NCBI GenBank assembly: GCA_024276655.1
Contig: JAJRWU010000094.1
Location: 1-64,000 of the forward strand
Origin: Planctomycetota bacterium
Lineage (GTDB): Bacteria; Planctomycetota; Planctomycetia; Pirellulales; Pirellulaceae
Direction of reading: 5' to 3'
DNA: 64,000 nt
Part shown: positions 36,789 to 46,175 of the stretch, in pieces
Position numbering within the stretch: the first letter of the stretch is position 1
Layout of the letters: every line of letters starts with the position of its first letter
The notes under the pieces: model-generated
Database searches by the model: none
Seen by the model: the letters and a program-made list of their open reading frames with translations, nothing else
Told to the model about the DNA's origin: nothing
Made by a program: the position numbers and the translations under genes

Positions 36789-39434
36789 TCACTTATCGGC
36801 CGCCACGTTCTTCTGGAAGGCGTCGGGCCAGCCGCCATGCTCGGAAATTGCGGCGTCGATCAAGGGCATGATTTCGAGCGTCTCGGCGATCGAGGCCACG
36901 ATCCGGCGGTACAAGTGGCGTTCCTTTTCGCCCAGCGGCGCGCCGCGACGATCTTTCAACCATTTGCGGCAAACTTGGTGGCCGCCCACGCCGAAACGCC
37001 ACGTCGGTTCGTCAACACCGTTGAGCGAACATTCCGCGTCGAGCGCGATTCTTCCCGCCTCCCAATAGGGAAACCGCCGTGTCTTGACCGAAACCGGTTC
37101 ACTCGTGCAGGGCCCTTCCCAAGCCAGCCTTGCCAACAGGGGAAGCTGCTCCGCTCGCAATAAATGAAGCTCGATCAAACGGCGGCCCATTGCGTGCAAC
37201 TTCCGGCAAAGTTCGGCCGACTTGGGTGGGAACACGCGTGGAAACGCCGCCCGAAAACAGTCTGCGAAACGGTTTCGATAGGCCGGAGAAAAGAACTCGG
37301 CGTAAATCACGCAGAGCAACTCCCGCCCCAAAGGCAAATCGTTTTCCAACGGAGCTACGCGGTTTTGTCGCCCGCTGGCGGCGGCGTAGGCGGCCAGCAA
37401 TTCGGGAGAAAAATTAAGCGTGCGATGAAGTTGGCCGTCGTGGGTTTCGCAGCGATACAGCGGAAAGACAGACTCCGAACCACGGTTATCGGAGCGGATC
37501 ACGCCATCGAGCGTGAGGCCGTCGACGATCCAAAAGAATTGAGCGTCGTGCGCGGGCGGGATTTGCCGCCGTGCGATCAGCGCGAGTTGCAGCGTCTCGA
37601 AACCGCCGTTGTGGGAGATGTTGTGATTGGCGTGGCTGTTTTTGGAAAGGTCGTTTTGTTCGCCAGTCGCTTCCTCCGAAATCAACTGCTGTATCAAAGC
37701 GCCGCGCGGCCAGTCGATCATTTGCTCGCACCACAAAATCATTCTCCGATCAAACGGCCGGTACCAGCAGGGCCGAATGCAGCGTCGCCAGGCATCGCTT
37801 TGTTGCAGCCAACGCCGGGCATCGGCCAAGCGCCAGCCGCGCGTATCGCCGGCGGGATATTTATGGCTGCGAGGACGGGAAAAAAAGTGGCGCCGTATTT
37901 GTGCATCGCTCGTTTTGGAATCGCAAAACTTTTCGATTCTCGCGATCAGCTCCTCCCGGCTCATCGCCACCACCAGATGATCGCGCGCCGTGACGGGCGC
38001 TGTCACGTTCTCCGGCATGACCTGTTCGAGAGAAAACCCCGAGCGAAATTCCTGGTCGGCCGTTTCATCGCGAGGACACAACAAATACAAGGGAGATTTC
38101 GGCGACAGTTCCCGCGCGGCCAGATCGTCGGGCGCGGCGGAATCGAGCCGGGCGAGTTTGCTTTTTCGCGCGCCGCGCAGTTCGCCGTAACGAACCTGAG
38201 CGGATGTTTGCCGGGCGGAGGGTTGCCGCGCAACGCGGCTAAAAAAACCAACCGAAACCCCTTGTTCGATGGCAAATACATTTTCGTCGCGTTCGCTGGA
38301 AGAGCCGCAACGCGCCGCGCGTGAATTGCCGTGCAGGTTCACAATGTGCATCGAGGGAAACGTTTCGAGCAACTGTTGCCGCATGCCGCGAAACGTGGGG
38401 TTATCCAAATAGCCATGGTTGGTCACGAGCGCCACGATACCGCGGCCCGCCCGTTCAATGTGCCACTGTGCGTAACGCATGAACTTGACGTAATCATCTT
38501 GCAGCCAAAGTTTTCGCTCGCCCAGCGGTTGGCGATCGACGTGATAGTAATTCGCCAGATCGCCACACTCTCCATCGTCGCCGCGCAATAGCTGTTGGAT
38601 CCAGGCCGAGCGATTGGCCGAAATCGCCGAGAACGGCGGGTTGCCCACGATCACCGTGGATGGAAGGCCATGCGCCTGCTCTGGTTTCAGACCCGCCAGC
38701 GAATCGGCGACGTAAATCGGGCAGGGCGGCGCGGCGATGAATGCATAGCTCCAATGCTCCAACATCGCGGCCAAGGCGACACGGGCCATCATCGCCTGAA
38801 GGGGAGAAATCTCGAAGCCGGTCAGTTTGGATTGCAGTTGTGCGTTCCATTGCGATGCCCACCACTGCGCCGCTTGCTCTTCGCTTTCCTTGGCGCGGCG
38901 AGCCTTTTTTTCGGCCAGCCGCCCGCCAATGCATTCCACCGCAGCCAGCAAAAACGCGCCGCTGCCGGAGGCGGGATCGAGCAATCGCACTAAGGGCGCT
39001 GCATCGGCTAGGCCATCGGCCAGCTGGAATTGAGAGGCCAACTGCGAATCGACGCCGCGGATCACGAACCGGGCCAGTTCGGGCGGCGTGTAATAAACGC
39101 CCCGCCGACGCCGCGCCCCGGCATTGGCTTCGGCCAGAAAGCTTTCCACGATGGTGGGAATCGCCCAGGCGATGTGCGATTTATCGGCGGCGGAGGCGAA
39201 AAGATTCTCCATCGCGTCCACTCGTTCGCGCCGCTGGCTCTCGCGCCGCGCGGCCGGCAGCTCGGCTTCTTGCAGAAATTGGCAACAGGCGTATTCGGAC
39301 GACGATTCCGCTGGGGCCAGCGCCCAAGCCAGCGCCCGCTGGGAGAGCCGCCCCGTCTCGACCAAACCTTGCGAGAATTGTAGGAAGGCGGCGCCTTGCG
39401 CCAAACTCTCGCACGCCGCAGGGTCGCGCGACAA
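36789..39434 (-). CDS. N6-adenine DNA methylase, Eco57I / type ISP-like (orphan)
   Basis: An 881-residue DNA methyltransferase. The conserved start of the methylase domain is RRGVYYTPPELARFVI near residue 112, SAM motif I is LLDPASGSGAFLL near residue 145, and the catalytic motif IV is NPPF, with VIVGNPPFSAISANR near residue 261. A large C-terminal part (from about residue 480) holds WYRPFDRRMILW and is like the target-recognition region of type ISP and Eco57I-type enzymes. No helicase or nuclease domain is fused, and no such gene adjoins, so it may be a solitary methylase or a remnant. It begins with TTG at 39434, 25 bases after the rpsI terminator. It shares no function with the ribosomal-protein neighbours. 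Confidence 0.8.
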   Translation of the reverse strand: MSRDPAACESLAQGAAFLQFSQGLVETGRLSQRALAWALAPAESSSEYACCQFLQEAELPAARRESQRRERVDAMENLFASAADKSHIAWAIPTIVESFLAEANAGARRRRGVYYTPPELARFVIRGVDSQLASQFQLADGLADAAPLVRLLDPASGSGAFLLAAVECIGGRLAEKKARRAKESEEQAAQWWASQWNAQLQSKLTGFEISPLQAMMARVALAAMLEHWSYAFIAAPPCPIYVADSLAGLKPEQAHGLPSTVIVGNPPFSAISANRSAWIQQLLRGDDGECGDLANYYHVDRQPLGERKLWLQDDYVKFMRYAQWHIERAGRGIVALVTNHGYLDNPTFRGMRQQLLETFPSMHIVNLHGNSRAARCGSSSERDENVFAIEQGVSVGFFSRVARQPSARQTSAQVRYGELRGARKSKLARLDSAAPDDLAARELSPKSPLYLLCPRDETADQEFRSGFSLEQVMPENVTAPVTARDHLVVAMSREELIARIEKFCDSKTSDAQIRRHFFSRPRSHKYPAGDTRGWRLADARRWLQQSDAWRRCIRPCWYRPFDRRMILWCEQMIDWPRGALIQQLISEEATGEQNDLSKNSHANHNISHNGGFETLQLALIARRQIPPAHDAQFFWIVDGLTLDGVIRSDNRGSESVFPLYRCETHDGQLHRTLNFSPELLAAYAAASGRQNRVAPLENDLPLGRELLCVIYAEFFSPAYRNRFADCFRAAFPRVFPPKSAELCRKLHAMGRRLIELHLLRAEQLPLLARLAWEGPCTSEPVSVKTRRFPYWEAGRIALDAECSLNGVDEPTWRFGVGGHQVCRKWLKDRRGAPLGEKERHLYRRIVASIAETLEIMPLIDAAISEHGGWPDAFQKNVAADK

Positions 39435-39458
39435 ATTTTCGGCGGATTGGTCGACAAA

Positions 39459-39488
39459 AAAACGACGAGCATCGCTGCTCGTCGTTTT
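39459..39488 (-). terminator. Intrinsic terminator after rplM-rpsI
   Basis: A perfect 13-bp stem, AAAACGACGAGCA / TGCTCGTCGTTTT, with loop TCGC. On the minus strand it lies 95 bases past rpsI and is followed by further T residues, a textbook Rho-independent terminator. Confidence 0.8.
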
Positions 39489-39583
39489 CTAGAGTTTCAA
39501 ACTTTTCAGTTCGTCTTGCCACTGGCGGGCATGCTCGGCCAGCATCCGCCCGATTCGCCGCAACGACGACGTATCCACTATTT

Positions 39584-40006
39584 TTAACGCTTGGAGAACT
39601 GAGTGCCGCGGCGAGCACCGTGCAGGCCGGGCTTCTTGCGTTCTTTCATGCGCGAATCGCGGGTGAGGTAGCCGCCTTCGCGGAGGGCGTTGAAGGCTTC
39701 TTCGTCCATCGCGACCAAGGCTCTGGCGATTCCCATTCGGCAGGCGCCGGCCTGACCGGTGTTCCCGCCGCCATGCACGCGAATCGTGATGTCGAGATCA
39801 GCCATTTTTTCCACGGCTTCCAACGGACCGACCACCGCCTGCCGATCTTGCAGGTTGACGAAGTATTCTTCGATGGGCCGCCGATTGATGCTGATTTTTC
39901 CGCTGCCGGCCTTGATGCGAACGCGGGCCACCGACGACTTGCGCCGCCCGGTTCCGAGAGCGTCGCCGGTGATTTTATCCGTTTTGAATTTGGTGTTTGT
40001 TTCCAT
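39584..40006 (-). CDS. rpsI: 30S ribosomal protein uS9
   Basis: A 140-residue ribosomal protein with the family core LGTGRRKSSVARVRI, the ITIRVHGGGNTGQAGACRMGIARAL block and the invariant C-terminus SRMKERKKPGLHGARRGTQFSKR, whose last Lys-Arg contacts P-site tRNA. The ATG at 40006 (METNTKFKT) is used. It lies 91 bases after rplM in the usual rplM-rpsI operon and is followed by a strong terminator. Confidence 0.97.
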   Translation of the reverse strand: METNTKFKTDKITGDALGTGRRKSSVARVRIKAGSGKISINRRPIEEYFVNLQDRQAVVGPLEAVEKMADLDITIRVHGGGNTGQAGACRMGIARALVAMDEEAFNALREGGYLTRDSRMKERKKPGLHGARRGTQFSKR

Positions 40007-40097
40007 GTTTTTCGCGAAAAACGAGCAAGCGATTAGGGTGTAAGCAACAGGAACGGCCCGGAGAATTCGTCTCGCCGAACCCAAATGCGTCGAGAAA

Positions 40098-40526
40098 CTA
40101 CTTCTTTTTCGAGCCCAGATCCTTCGGCGCCGGGTTCTGCGCCTGGTGTGGGTGTTCGGGGCCGGCGTAAACTTTCAGTTTGGCCAGCATTTTCGTGGCC
40201 AGCTTGTTTTTTGGCAGCATGCGGCGAACGGCTTCACTGAGAATACGCTCGGGCTGCCGCCCCAGGCGGTCGCCGGCGGTCTCCTCGCGGAGCCCGGTAT
40301 AGCCGGTGTACCAGGTGTATTTTTTTTGGTCCCACTTTTTGCCGGTGAACACGACTTTTTCAGCGTTCGTGACAACAACATAGTCGCCCGTGTCGACATG
40401 CGGCGTGTAGGTCGGGCGATGTTTGCCCATGAGAATCACGGCAATATCGCTGGCCAAGCGGCCGACAATCTTATCGGTGGCGTCGACATGCCACCATTTT
40501 TGGTCGACTTCGCCCGTTTTGGCCAT
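40098..40526 (-). CDS. rplM: 50S ribosomal protein uL13
   Basis: A 142-residue protein with the uL13 signature: [19 protein letters not shown] at the N-terminus, [22 protein letters not shown], and the [22 protein letters not shown]-terminus. The ATG at 40526 ([11 protein letters not shown]) is chosen, and the frame further upstream lacks homology. It is the first gene of rplM-rpsI. No clear Shine-Dalgarno sequence is visible, as for several genes here. Confidence 0.97.
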   Translation of the reverse strand: MAKTGEVDQKWWHVDATDKIVGRLASDIAVILMGKHRPTYTPHVDTGDYVVVTNAEKVVFTGKKWDQKKYTWYTGYTGLREETAGDRLGRQPERILSEAVRRMLPKNKLATKMLAKLKVYAGPEHPHQAQNPAPKDLGSKKK

Positions 40527-40744
40527 GTAAGTCTTATTGGATGACAAGATTCCTGTACTCCCGCGTCGCCGACGCTCTGTATAAAGGGGGCGCTGTATGT
40601 TTGCCGGTTGCTTGACAGTTTGCCCGCGCAACGGTGAAGAACCGCTATTTCCGAATTCGCCAATGTACCGGCAACACTGCTTCGACGCAAGTCGGGTACT
40701 CAAAGTGTGGGGTTTATGTAAGAATCCGGCATCCTTCCACTTGC

Positions 40745-40890
40745 CTGCTATGCTGCTCCCGGTTGAAACTGTCGCATTTTTCGTTTAACGGCAAGCCGAA
40801 GGCGACTGTGTTTTGTGCCGATCCGTTCGAGCAATACAGAAAAACGCAGTCGCCTTCGGCTTGCCGTTAAACGAGCCATTGCTAGCCGCG
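40745..40890 (-). repeat. C-family hairpin element, copy 2
   Basis: Arms of 34 bases at 40781-40814 and 40841-40874, pairing at all but one position (a G-T pair), with a 26-base loop. The arms equal those of copy 1 except for one paired change (GCGGCTG to GCGACTG with CAGCCGC to CAGTCGC), so pairing is kept. The loop, read in reverse, resembles the copy 1 loop (TTGCTCGAACG against TTGCTCAAACG). It lies between the divergent rplM and pntAA genes; the rest of 40527-40924 shows no gene. Confidence 0.8.
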
Positions 40891-40924
40891 TGAAGCATGC
40901 CGGGTTGAATCGCGGGGCGCATCG

Positions 40925-42199
40925 ATGAAGCTGGCCGTACTAAAAGAGACGTATCCGAGCGAACGCCGGGTGGCGCTGGCGCCCACGAATGTGGCCCAGA
41001 TCAAGAAAACGGGCTGGGAGATCGTGGTGGAGTCGGGCTGTGGCGCGGCTGCCGGTTTCTCCGACGACGAATACATCCAGGCCGGGGCGGAGTGCGTTGC
41101 CTCGCGAGACGACCTCTTTCAAGCCGATGTGCTTTGCCAAGTGCGCACACTTGGCGCCAACCCAGAAGCTGGCCGGGCCGACCTTGGCCGCTTGCGCGCC
41201 GGTCAAATCGTGATCGGCATGTGCGACCCGCTGGGCGCGCCGCAGGCTATTGCGGAAATCGCCCAAACCGGCGCCGCGCTGTTCGCCCTGGAAATGATTC
41301 CCCGCATCACCCGCGCCCAGAGCATGGACGTTCTCTCGTCGATGGCCACGATCGCCGGGTACCGCGCCGTTCTGCTGGCCGCCACCGAACTCACCAAGAT
41401 GTTTCCCATGCTTATGACCGCCGCCGGCACCATCAAGCCGGCGCGGGTGTTTGTGATCGGCGCCGGCGTGGCCGGTTTGCAAGCCATTGCCACCGCCAAG
41501 CGGCTGGGCGGCGTGGTGCAAGGGTACGATGTCCGGCCGGCCTGCCGTGAACAGGTGGAAAGCCTGGGAGGGCGGTTCGTCGAACTAGAAGCCGGCAACG
41601 CCGAAGACAAAGGCGGCTACGCCAAAGCGATGGACGAAGCCTTTTACCAAAGGCAACGCCAACTGATGGCCGAAATCGCAGCCGAGAGCGATGTCATTAT
41701 CACCACGGCCGCCATTCCAGGACGCCAATCTCCGTTACTCATCACCGCCGACGCCGTGCATGGCATGGCTGCGGGGTCGGTCATTATCGACTTGGCGGCC
41801 GAACGCGGAGGCAATTGCGAACTGAGCCAGGCAGACACAAGGGTGGAGGAAAACGGCGTAATCATTCTCGGACCGACCAATCTCCCGGCCGAAATTCCCG
41901 CCGACGCCAGCCGCATGTTTGGCAACAACGTGACAAAATTCCTGCTCAACATGAGCCAGGACGGAGAAATCACGCTTGATCTGGAAGATCAAATCGTGCG
42001 CGACACCCGCGTGGCGTTCGGCGGAGAGGTGGTCAACGGCCGCATCCGGGAAATGCTCGAATTGCCGCCACTGCCGGAACCGGCGCCAGAAGAAGAGATC
42101 GCCGAAGGCGACAAACCCATTCCGTTTGATGACGGCTCGGAAGATAGCGACACTGAAAACGGCGGCTCGGAAACAGATCAAGAACCAAGCAAGGACTAA
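40925..42199 (+). CDS. pntAA: Proton-translocating NAD(P) transhydrogenase, subunit alpha part 1
   Basis: A 424-residue NAD(H)-binding dI component of transhydrogenase, homologous to alanine dehydrogenase. Diagnostic segments are KETYPSERRVALAP at the start, RITRAQSMDVLSSMATIAGYRAV and the Rossmann motif VIGAGVAGLQAIATAKRLGG near residue 180, followed by YDVRPACREQVESLGG and the GGYAKAMDEAFY mobile-loop region. It ends with an acidic unstructured tail of about 50 residues (EEEIAEGDKPIPFDDGSEDSDTE). It is the first of three genes; the separate dI polypeptide follows the three-subunit (Rhodospirillum-type) arrangement. Confidence 0.95.
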   Translation: MKLAVLKETYPSERRVALAPTNVAQIKKTGWEIVVESGCGAAAGFSDDEYIQAGAECVASRDDLFQADVLCQVRTLGANPEAGRADLGRLRAGQIVIGMCDPLGAPQAIAEIAQTGAALFALEMIPRITRAQSMDVLSSMATIAGYRAVLLAATELTKMFPMLMTAAGTIKPARVFVIGAGVAGLQAIATAKRLGGVVQGYDVRPACREQVESLGGRFVELEAGNAEDKGGYAKAMDEAFYQRQRQLMAEIAAESDVIITTAAIPGRQSPLLITADAVHGMAAGSVIIDLAAERGGNCELSQADTRVEENGVIILGPTNLPAEIPADASRMFGNNVTKFLLNMSQDGEITLDLEDQIVRDTRVAFGGEVVNGRIREMLELPPLPEPAPEEEIAEGDKPIPFDDGSEDSDTENGGSETDQEPSKD

Positions 42200-42211
42200 G
42201 TGAGAATCGCC

Positions 42212-42730
42212 ATGCAACGCGTGCTGAAATGGAGTTGTGCGACGGCCGTCCTCTTGGCTTTCACGGCGGCCGGTTTGGCCTGGGCCGAAGATGGGGTGAA
42301 GCCGGCCCAGCCGGAGCCGACCACGGTCAAATCGCTTCAAAAGCAGTTGCTGGAAGAGAATGCGCCCGCCCCGCCAAAAACGGAATCAGTCGAAACGGCG
42401 TCTGCGGCTACTGCTTCAGCAACGGCGGAGGACATTGAAGCAGGCGGGCTCTCGCCGTCGGTGATCGCGCTGCTGCTGTTTATTTTTGTGTTGGCTATTT
42501 TTATCGGCTTCGAAATCATCACCAAGGTGCCGCCCACGCTGCATACGCCTTTGATGTCGGGCTCGAACGCCATTAGCGGCATCACGATTGTCGGCGCCTT
42601 GCTGGTTGCCGGCGATGGCCAAGGCGTTTCTGCTTTCATCGGATTTTTGGCCGTTGTGCTGGCCACGATCAACGCCGTCGGCGGATTCCTGGTCACGCAC
42701 CGCATGTTAGCGATGTTCCAAAAACGATAA
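42212..42730 (+). CDS. pntAB: NAD(P) transhydrogenase, subunit alpha part 2, with N-terminal extension
   Basis: A 172-residue membrane component. The C-terminal about 100 residues are the normal PntAB: three to four membrane helices with FEIITKVPPTLHTPLMSGSNAISGI and LATINAVGGFLVTHRML. Ahead of them are about 75 additional residues: a signal-peptide-like segment (VLKWSCATAVLLAFTAAGLAWA) and an alanine/glutamate-rich linker. Most PntAB proteins lack these. The pntAA stop is 13 bases upstream. A GTG at 42200 is an alternative start, but the ATG at 42212 begins the signal-like sequence. Confidence 0.93.
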   Translation: MQRVLKWSCATAVLLAFTAAGLAWAEDGVKPAQPEPTTVKSLQKQLLEENAPAPPKTESVETASAATASATAEDIEAGGLSPSVIALLLFIFVLAIFIGFEIITKVPPTLHTPLMSGSNAISGITIVGALLVAGDGQGVSAFIGFLAVVLATINAVGGFLVTHRMLAMFQKR

Positions 42731-42798
42731 GCCGCGCCGCAACTCACCCAACCAACATATTTCCCGCCGTACGCCGGAAACGCGAAAGGCCCGCCATC

Positions 42799-44175
42799 GT
42801 GGACTCAGTTTATTTACAAGTCGCGTATTTTGTAGCGGCGTTGCTGTTCATTTTCGGTCTGAAGAAAATGACGCACCCGCGCACCGCCGTCAAGGGAAAC
42901 GCGTTGAGCGCCATCGCCATGGCGCTGGCGCTCGTGATCGCACTCGTCGCGCGCGACGGCTATGTCTTTATTACCGTCGGTCTGATGGTCGGCGCCGCGA
43001 TTGGCGTTTGGCTGGCCACGACGATTAAAATGACGGCCATGCCGCAACTGGTGGCCCTCTTCAACGGCCTTGGCGGAGCGGCCTCCATTTTAGTGGCCGG
43101 CGCCGTTTTAATGCTCGATCCCCACCAGCAGGCGCATGAACTGATTGCCACCGCCGCCACCGGCGTGATTGGCGCCGTCACGTTCTGGGGGAGCTTGGTC
43201 GCGTTTGGAAAACTCCAAGAGTTAAAAGCGTTCAAAAAACCGTTTCACGTGCCCTCGCAGCAAATGGTCAACGGCTTGCTTGCCGCATTCATCCTGGCGA
43301 TGTGCGCCTTGTTCGTGGTTTTGAACACCGGCCACGGGTTGGTGTACGTCGTGATCGTGCTAGCGGCTTCGGTGCTGGGCGTGTTGCTGGTGAATTCCAT
43401 TGGCGGGGCCGACATGCCGGTCGTGATCGCGCTGTTGAATTCGTATTCGGGTTTGGCCGCCGCCGCGACTGGTTTCGTGATCAATAATGTGGTGCTGGTG
43501 GTTTCCGGCGCTTTGGTGGGCGCTTCGGGCCTGATCCTTACCAGCCTGATGTGCAAGGCGATGAACCGCTCCCTGACCAACGTGCTGTTCGGCGTGATGG
43601 GCGAAGGCGGCGAAGTGGCCGACGCCGACGAAGTGTATCGCAACGTGCGCAGCACTTCGGCCGACGATGTCGCGATGATTCTCGACGGCGCCCAACGCGT
43701 GGTGTTTGTTCCCGGCTACGGCATGGCGGTGGCTCAGGCGCAACACGCCGTGCGCAATCTGGCCAAGGTATTGGAGGAGCACGGCGCCCAAATCGAATAC
43801 GGCATCCACCCGGTGGCGGGCCGCATGCCGGGGCACATGAATGTTTTGTTGGCCGAAGCCGACGTGCCCTACGAACAACTCAAGGAAATGGACGAAATCA
43901 ACCAGACGCTCGACACCGTCGATGTCGCGTTCGTGATCGGCGCCAACGATGTCGTGAACCCCGTCGCCCAGACCGACCCCAACAGCGTGATCGCCGGCAT
44001 GCCAATTATTGAAGTCGGCAAGGCGCGCACCGTGATCGTGATCAAACGCAGCCTGAGCCCCGGTTTCGCCGGCATTCCCAATCCGCTGTTCGCCGCCGAC
44101 AACACCCTCATGCTGTTTGGCGACGCCCAAAAGGCGGTGCTGGAAATTCTCAACGCCGTCAAGGAGAATTTGTAA
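42799..44175 (+). CDS. pntB: NAD(P) transhydrogenase, subunit beta
   Basis: A 458-residue beta subunit with about nine membrane helices, then the NADP(H)-binding dIII domain. Landmarks are HPRTAVKGNALSAIAMALA, LVALFNGLGGAASILVAGA, IGGADMPVVIALLNSYSGLAAAATGFV, and in dIII PGYGMAVAQAQHAVRNLA, GIHPVAGRMPGHMNVLLAEA and VAFVIGANDVVNPVAQ with KRSLSPGFAG. With PntAA and PntAB it transfers hydride between NADH and NADP+, driven by the proton gradient. The GTG start has GAAAGG nine bases upstream. It ends six bases before the convergent ligase gene. Confidence 0.96.
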   Translation: MDSVYLQVAYFVAALLFIFGLKKMTHPRTAVKGNALSAIAMALALVIALVARDGYVFITVGLMVGAAIGVWLATTIKMTAMPQLVALFNGLGGAASILVAGAVLMLDPHQQAHELIATAATGVIGAVTFWGSLVAFGKLQELKAFKKPFHVPSQQMVNGLLAAFILAMCALFVVLNTGHGLVYVVIVLAASVLGVLLVNSIGGADMPVVIALLNSYSGLAAAATGFVINNVVLVVSGALVGASGLILTSLMCKAMNRSLTNVLFGVMGEGGEVADADEVYRNVRSTSADDVAMILDGAQRVVFVPGYGMAVAQAQHAVRNLAKVLEEHGAQIEYGIHPVAGRMPGHMNVLLAEADVPYEQLKEMDEINQTLDTVDVAFVIGANDVVNPVAQTDPNSVIAGMPIIEVGKARTVIVIKRSLSPGFAGIPNPLFAADNTLMLFGDAQKAVLEILNAVKENL

Positions 44176-44181
44176 CCATCG

Positions 44182-46056
44182 CTACGAACCCAAGCTGTGT
44201 TCGTAGTCGGCCCGCAATTGGCGGCGAATGATTTTGTTTGAGGCGGTGCGCGGCAGATTCGGCAGCACGCACACGTCGTAGATCTTGAACAGCGGGTTGA
44301 GTTTGGTCTTGAGGGCTTGCTGAAGTTCGGCCTGCAAGGCGGCCTTTTCGGGAAGTTGCCTCGCTTCGGCGCCCAGGCACACGACCAGCCGATCGGGCCC
44401 CCCGCCGGGCGTGGCCACGCAAATGACCGCCACTTCTTTTACGTTTGGCAGTCCGGCCAGCGCGGTTTCGATTTCCGCCGCGCCGACTTTAATCCCGCCC
44501 AGATTCATGGCGTCGTCGGCGCGGCCCAAGGCGCAATAATAACCGGAAGCGAGCCGTAACATTTGGTCGCCATGACGGCGCAGCGTCTCGCCAGCGGGGC
44601 CGGTCGGCGCGCCTTGGTAATAAACCTCATGATGCTCGAAGTTCAACAACCGGTTCGACATGCCAATCGCGGGCGGTATCAGAAACAGTTCACCGGCGTC
44701 GGCGGGCGCGCCTTGTTCGTCAAGAATGAGCAGGCCGTTGCCGAGCGCGGGCGTGGAAAACGTGCTGGGGATATTCGGCTGCACGACCGTTGCGGCCAAG
44801 TACCCGCCGCCGATTTCGGTGCCGCCGCAGTATTCGATAATCGGCCTGCCGCCGGCAAGTTGGCTCAAATAACGCATGTCGTCGACGTTCGAGCATTCGC
44901 CCGTGCTGCTGAACACGCGCACCGAAGACCAATCCAACCCGTCCATGCAGCCGCATTGCCGCCACGCGCGCACTAGGCTGGGAACCACGCCCAGCATCGT
45001 AACGCCCGCCTGTTGCACGAATTGGCCAAATGATCGCTCCAGCGGCGAACCTTCAAACAGACCGATCGTGGCGCGGTTCATTAACGCGGCGAAAATCAGC
45101 CAGGGGCCCATCATCCAACCCAGATTCGTCGGCCAGACGACCACATCGCGGGGGTGGATGTCGTGGTGGAAGCAGGCGTCGGAGGCGCCCTTGATCGGCG
45201 TCGTGTGGTCCCAGGGCACGGCTTTGGGGGCGCCCGTCGTGCCGGACGAAAACAGAATGGTGATCGCCGTTTCGGGGGCGACATACACCGGCGATGAAGG
45301 CGGGGAGTCAGCGGGAAGATCAGCGAGAAAGTCAGTCCAACACACATCATCTTCGCGCAGCGCGACTGCGGTGGGCGGCGCATCGTCCACGAGAATGGCG
45401 CGAGGTCCCGCCGCTTCCGCCACGCGTTCAAAAAGGGCGATGCTCTTCTGGCCGCGTTGGAGAAAACCCTGGGTGAAAATCGCCTTGGCCCGACCGATTT
45501 TCAACCGCAGGGCCACCTGTTCGGCCGAAAAACTATCGGCAATCGAAACCACCACGTAACCGCCTAGAATAGCGCCCAGATAAACAGCCACCGAACGGGC
45601 GGTCATCGGCAGGAACACCGCCACTGCGTCGCCCGGCTGGAGGCCCAAACGTTTGAGTCCTGCGGCGACGGCGTCGGCCAAGCGGCGCAGTTCGCCGTAG
45701 GTCATGGTTTGGATTTGGCCGTCGGGTCCGCCATGGAGAATAGCGGTTGCGGAGGCTTCGGTTTGAAAGCAGCTTTCGGCGATGTTCATCGTCGCGCCGG
45801 AAAACCACTGGGCTTCGGCTGGGCCATTTTCCAGGTTCAACACCTCGTTGTACGGCGTTTCAAAACGAACGCCCACTCGCTCGACGACATAGCCCCAAAA
45901 TTCAGCCGGCTGCGTTATCGACCAACGATAAAACGCATCATAATTCTCGAACGAAAGGCTATCGCACGCCGCTTGAATGTTCGACCTGGCAATCGTTTCG
46001 GCGTCGGGCGTCCAGAGCGGAGCGCGTTTGTTCGGTTCTGGTTTTTGGAGCGTCAT
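44182..46056 (-). CDS. Acyl-CoA synthetase-like AMP-dependent ligase
   Basis: A 624-residue member of the ANL superfamily, closest in layout to acetyl/acetoacetyl-CoA synthetases. The N-terminal extension (YDAFYRWSITQPAEFWGYVVE) is typical of that group. The adenylation loop is ILFSSGTTGAPKAVPW near residue 270, followed by WPTNLGWMMGPW. The A5 motif is EYCGGTEIGGGY, A7 is YYCALGRADDAMNLGGIKVGAAEIE, and the catalytic Lys region is LPRTASNKIIRRQLRADY. It likely activates a carboxylic acid to an acyl-AMP and then acyl-CoA; plant AAE17/18-type proteins share the pattern, so the substrate is uncertain. It is convergent with pntB. Confidence 0.9.
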   Translation of the reverse strand: MTLQKPEPNKRAPLWTPDAETIARSNIQAACDSLSFENYDAFYRWSITQPAEFWGYVVERVGVRFETPYNEVLNLENGPAEAQWFSGATMNIAESCFQTEASATAILHGGPDGQIQTMTYGELRRLADAVAAGLKRLGLQPGDAVAVFLPMTARSVAVYLGAILGGYVVVSIADSFSAEQVALRLKIGRAKAIFTQGFLQRGQKSIALFERVAEAAGPRAILVDDAPPTAVALREDDVCWTDFLADLPADSPPSSPVYVAPETAITILFSSGTTGAPKAVPWDHTTPIKGASDACFHHDIHPRDVVVWPTNLGWMMGPWLIFAALMNRATIGLFEGSPLERSFGQFVQQAGVTMLGVVPSLVRAWRQCGCMDGLDWSSVRVFSSTGECSNVDDMRYLSQLAGGRPIIEYCGGTEIGGGYLAATVVQPNIPSTFSTPALGNGLLILDEQGAPADAGELFLIPPAIGMSNRLLNFEHHEVYYQGAPTGPAGETLRRHGDQMLRLASGYYCALGRADDAMNLGGIKVGAAEIETALAGLPNVKEVAVICVATPGGGPDRLVVCLGAEARQLPEKAALQAELQQALKTKLNPLFKIYDVCVLPNLPRTASNKIIRRQLRADYEHSLGS

Positions 46057-46073
46057 GCAAAATCAATGCGTGC

Positions 46074-46175
46074 GTGGAGTGGAGCGTACACTTTAGCGTG
46101 TTTGTTTTACCGCGCCGTTGGAGTTCACACTTTAGTGTGCTTTCTTTCACCGCGCCGTTGGAGTGTACGCTTGAT
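46074..46175 (+). repeat. H-family tandem palindromes
   Basis: Two full units and part of a third of about 45 bases: GGAGCGTACACTTTAGCGTG, GGAGTTCACACTTTAGTGTG and GGAGTGTACGCTTGATTAG, joined by CACCGCGCCGTT spacers. Each core is a short inverted repeat. They lie upstream of the ligase start (46056); no gene is in the interval to 46259. At 46196-46210 the palindrome TTGGCCGAAGGCCAA also occurs and recurs at 53995-54009. Confidence 0.6.

Noticed and set aside
38741-40036. Plus-strand open frame of 431 codons
   Set aside because: It runs antisense across the methylase gene, a terminator and rpsI, and its product is Arg/Ala/Pro rich without motifs.
36281-40526. Possible defence island around the methylase
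   Set aside because: Neighbours are ftsH, rpsI and rplM; no nuclease, helicase, toxin or other defence gene is present, so the methylase is treated as an orphan.
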